Origin: Oxyruncus cristatus
Lineage: Eukaryota > Chordata > Aves > Passeriformes > Cotingidae
DNA: 64,000 bases
NCBI GenBank assembly: GCA_013399855.1
Contig: VXAY01004360.1
Span: 715,969-779,968 of the forward strand
Reading direction: 5' to 3'
A program made the translations under genes and the position numbers. Position 1 is the stretch's first letter; every line of letters starts with the position of its first letter. The notes below the pieces were generated by a model. It was given only the letters and a program-made list of their open reading frames with translations. It ran no database searches and was not told the DNA's origin. Shown piece after piece: positions 63,740 through 64,000 of this stretch.

Positions 63740-63860
63740 CCTTCTAAGACTGTGGTTCTCTCTCTCTCCCTCTTTCAGTCATTTACCTTTCGGGCTGATT
63801 TCAGCATCACTGTGCCTCCTTTCTCCTCCCTGAAAGGCTATTTTGGAATGTATGGCTGAT
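63740..63860 (+). other. Splice-acceptor-like segment (possible exon)
   Basis: A strong pyrimidine run (about 63755-63776) ends in TTTCAG with AG at 63777-63778. After it one frame is open for 26 codons to a TGA at 63857-63859; the peptide begins SFTFRADFS and is not recognised. There is a CAGCTG E-box at about 63868. The shape is good for a 3' splice site, but no donor or partner exon is visible, so chance remains likely. Confidence 0.2.
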
Positions 63861-63984
63861 CGCTGTCAGCTGTAATTCTTCAAAAATGTAAATGTGCTTC
63901 AGAGAAGAGGAAATATGGTGTCTGTGACTCATCCATACTTCAGGCAAATTCTCTAGTTCAAGGGAAAATGAAAAGACGGGCCTC

Positions 63985-64000
63985 AAAAAAAAAAAAAAAA
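63985..64000. repeat. Poly(A) run cut by the window edge
   Basis: Sixteen A's reach the last base of the window. Its true length and cause (microsatellite or retroposed tail) cannot be judged here. Confidence 0.9.

Noticed and set aside
63985..64000. Terminal A-run as the poly(A) tail of a processed pseudogene
   Set aside because: No retrocopied gene sequence is recognisable upstream and the run is cut by the window edge.
1..64000. CRISPR array, bacterial operon or phage system
   Set aside because: No regular repeat-spacer array, no ribosome-binding-site-led gene strings, and the repeats are clearly avian.

Overview
The window looks like nuclear DNA from a bird. The evidence is four 3'-end fragments of CR1 non-LTR retrotransposons carrying the avian CR1 signature (near-terminal GGTTGGAAGGGACC/TTCCAACC-type sequence with ATTCTATG or ACAGAATC octamers), plus a decayed class III (ERV-L-like) endogenous retrovirus with an LTR of the bird type. 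A passerine or related neoavian is possible from the repeat flavour (ACAGAATC tails, many A/C-rich or G/T-rich simple tracts), but I cannot fix the species. The DNA is AT-rich and mostly unique.

I find no convincing host protein-coding gene, tRNA, rRNA or known ncRNA. All open frames are short (the longest is 178 codons), lack recognisable domains and often have equally long antisense partners. The window is best read as intergenic DNA (a gene desert) or the inside of a very large intron.

Layout. 1-22 kb: unique AT-rich DNA with one small CR1 tail (2.43-2.54 kb), two hairpin-forming 'motif / inverted motif / motif' clusters (3.21 and 21.3 kb), a TG/CA inverted repeat (3.73 kb), a GT-rich microsatellite (20.0 kb) and a possible splice-acceptor-like segment at 5.5-5.7 kb. 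22.6-23.1 kb: a CR1 fragment on the minus strand. 26.1-28.1 kb: a 5'-truncated ERV-L-like provirus with RNase H remnant, integrase remnant, 3' non-coding stretch and a 3' LTR of about 419 bp. 30.9-31.7 kb: the longest CR1 copy (minus strand), reaching into the end of ORF2. 32-38 kb: A/C-rich and pyrimidine-rich tracts, then CpG-retaining and homeodomain-motif-rich segments that look like candidate conserved non-coding elements. 44.8-46.8 kb: two MIR/CORE-SINE-like remnants in opposite orientation around a CR1 tail. 48.6 kb: a strong G-quadruplex candidate. 61.7-61.9 kb: an exact 17-bp direct repeat bracketing about 135 bp. 62.5-64 kb: A/C-rich tracts and an acceptor-like segment; the window ends in an A-run.

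No genes work together here. The biological content is the transposable-element record and possible regulatory sequence. I did not find a new biological system; the best second looks are the hairpin with retained CpGs at 35.3-35.5 kb, the G-quadruplex motif, the direct-repeat-bracketed segment and the state of the ERV.
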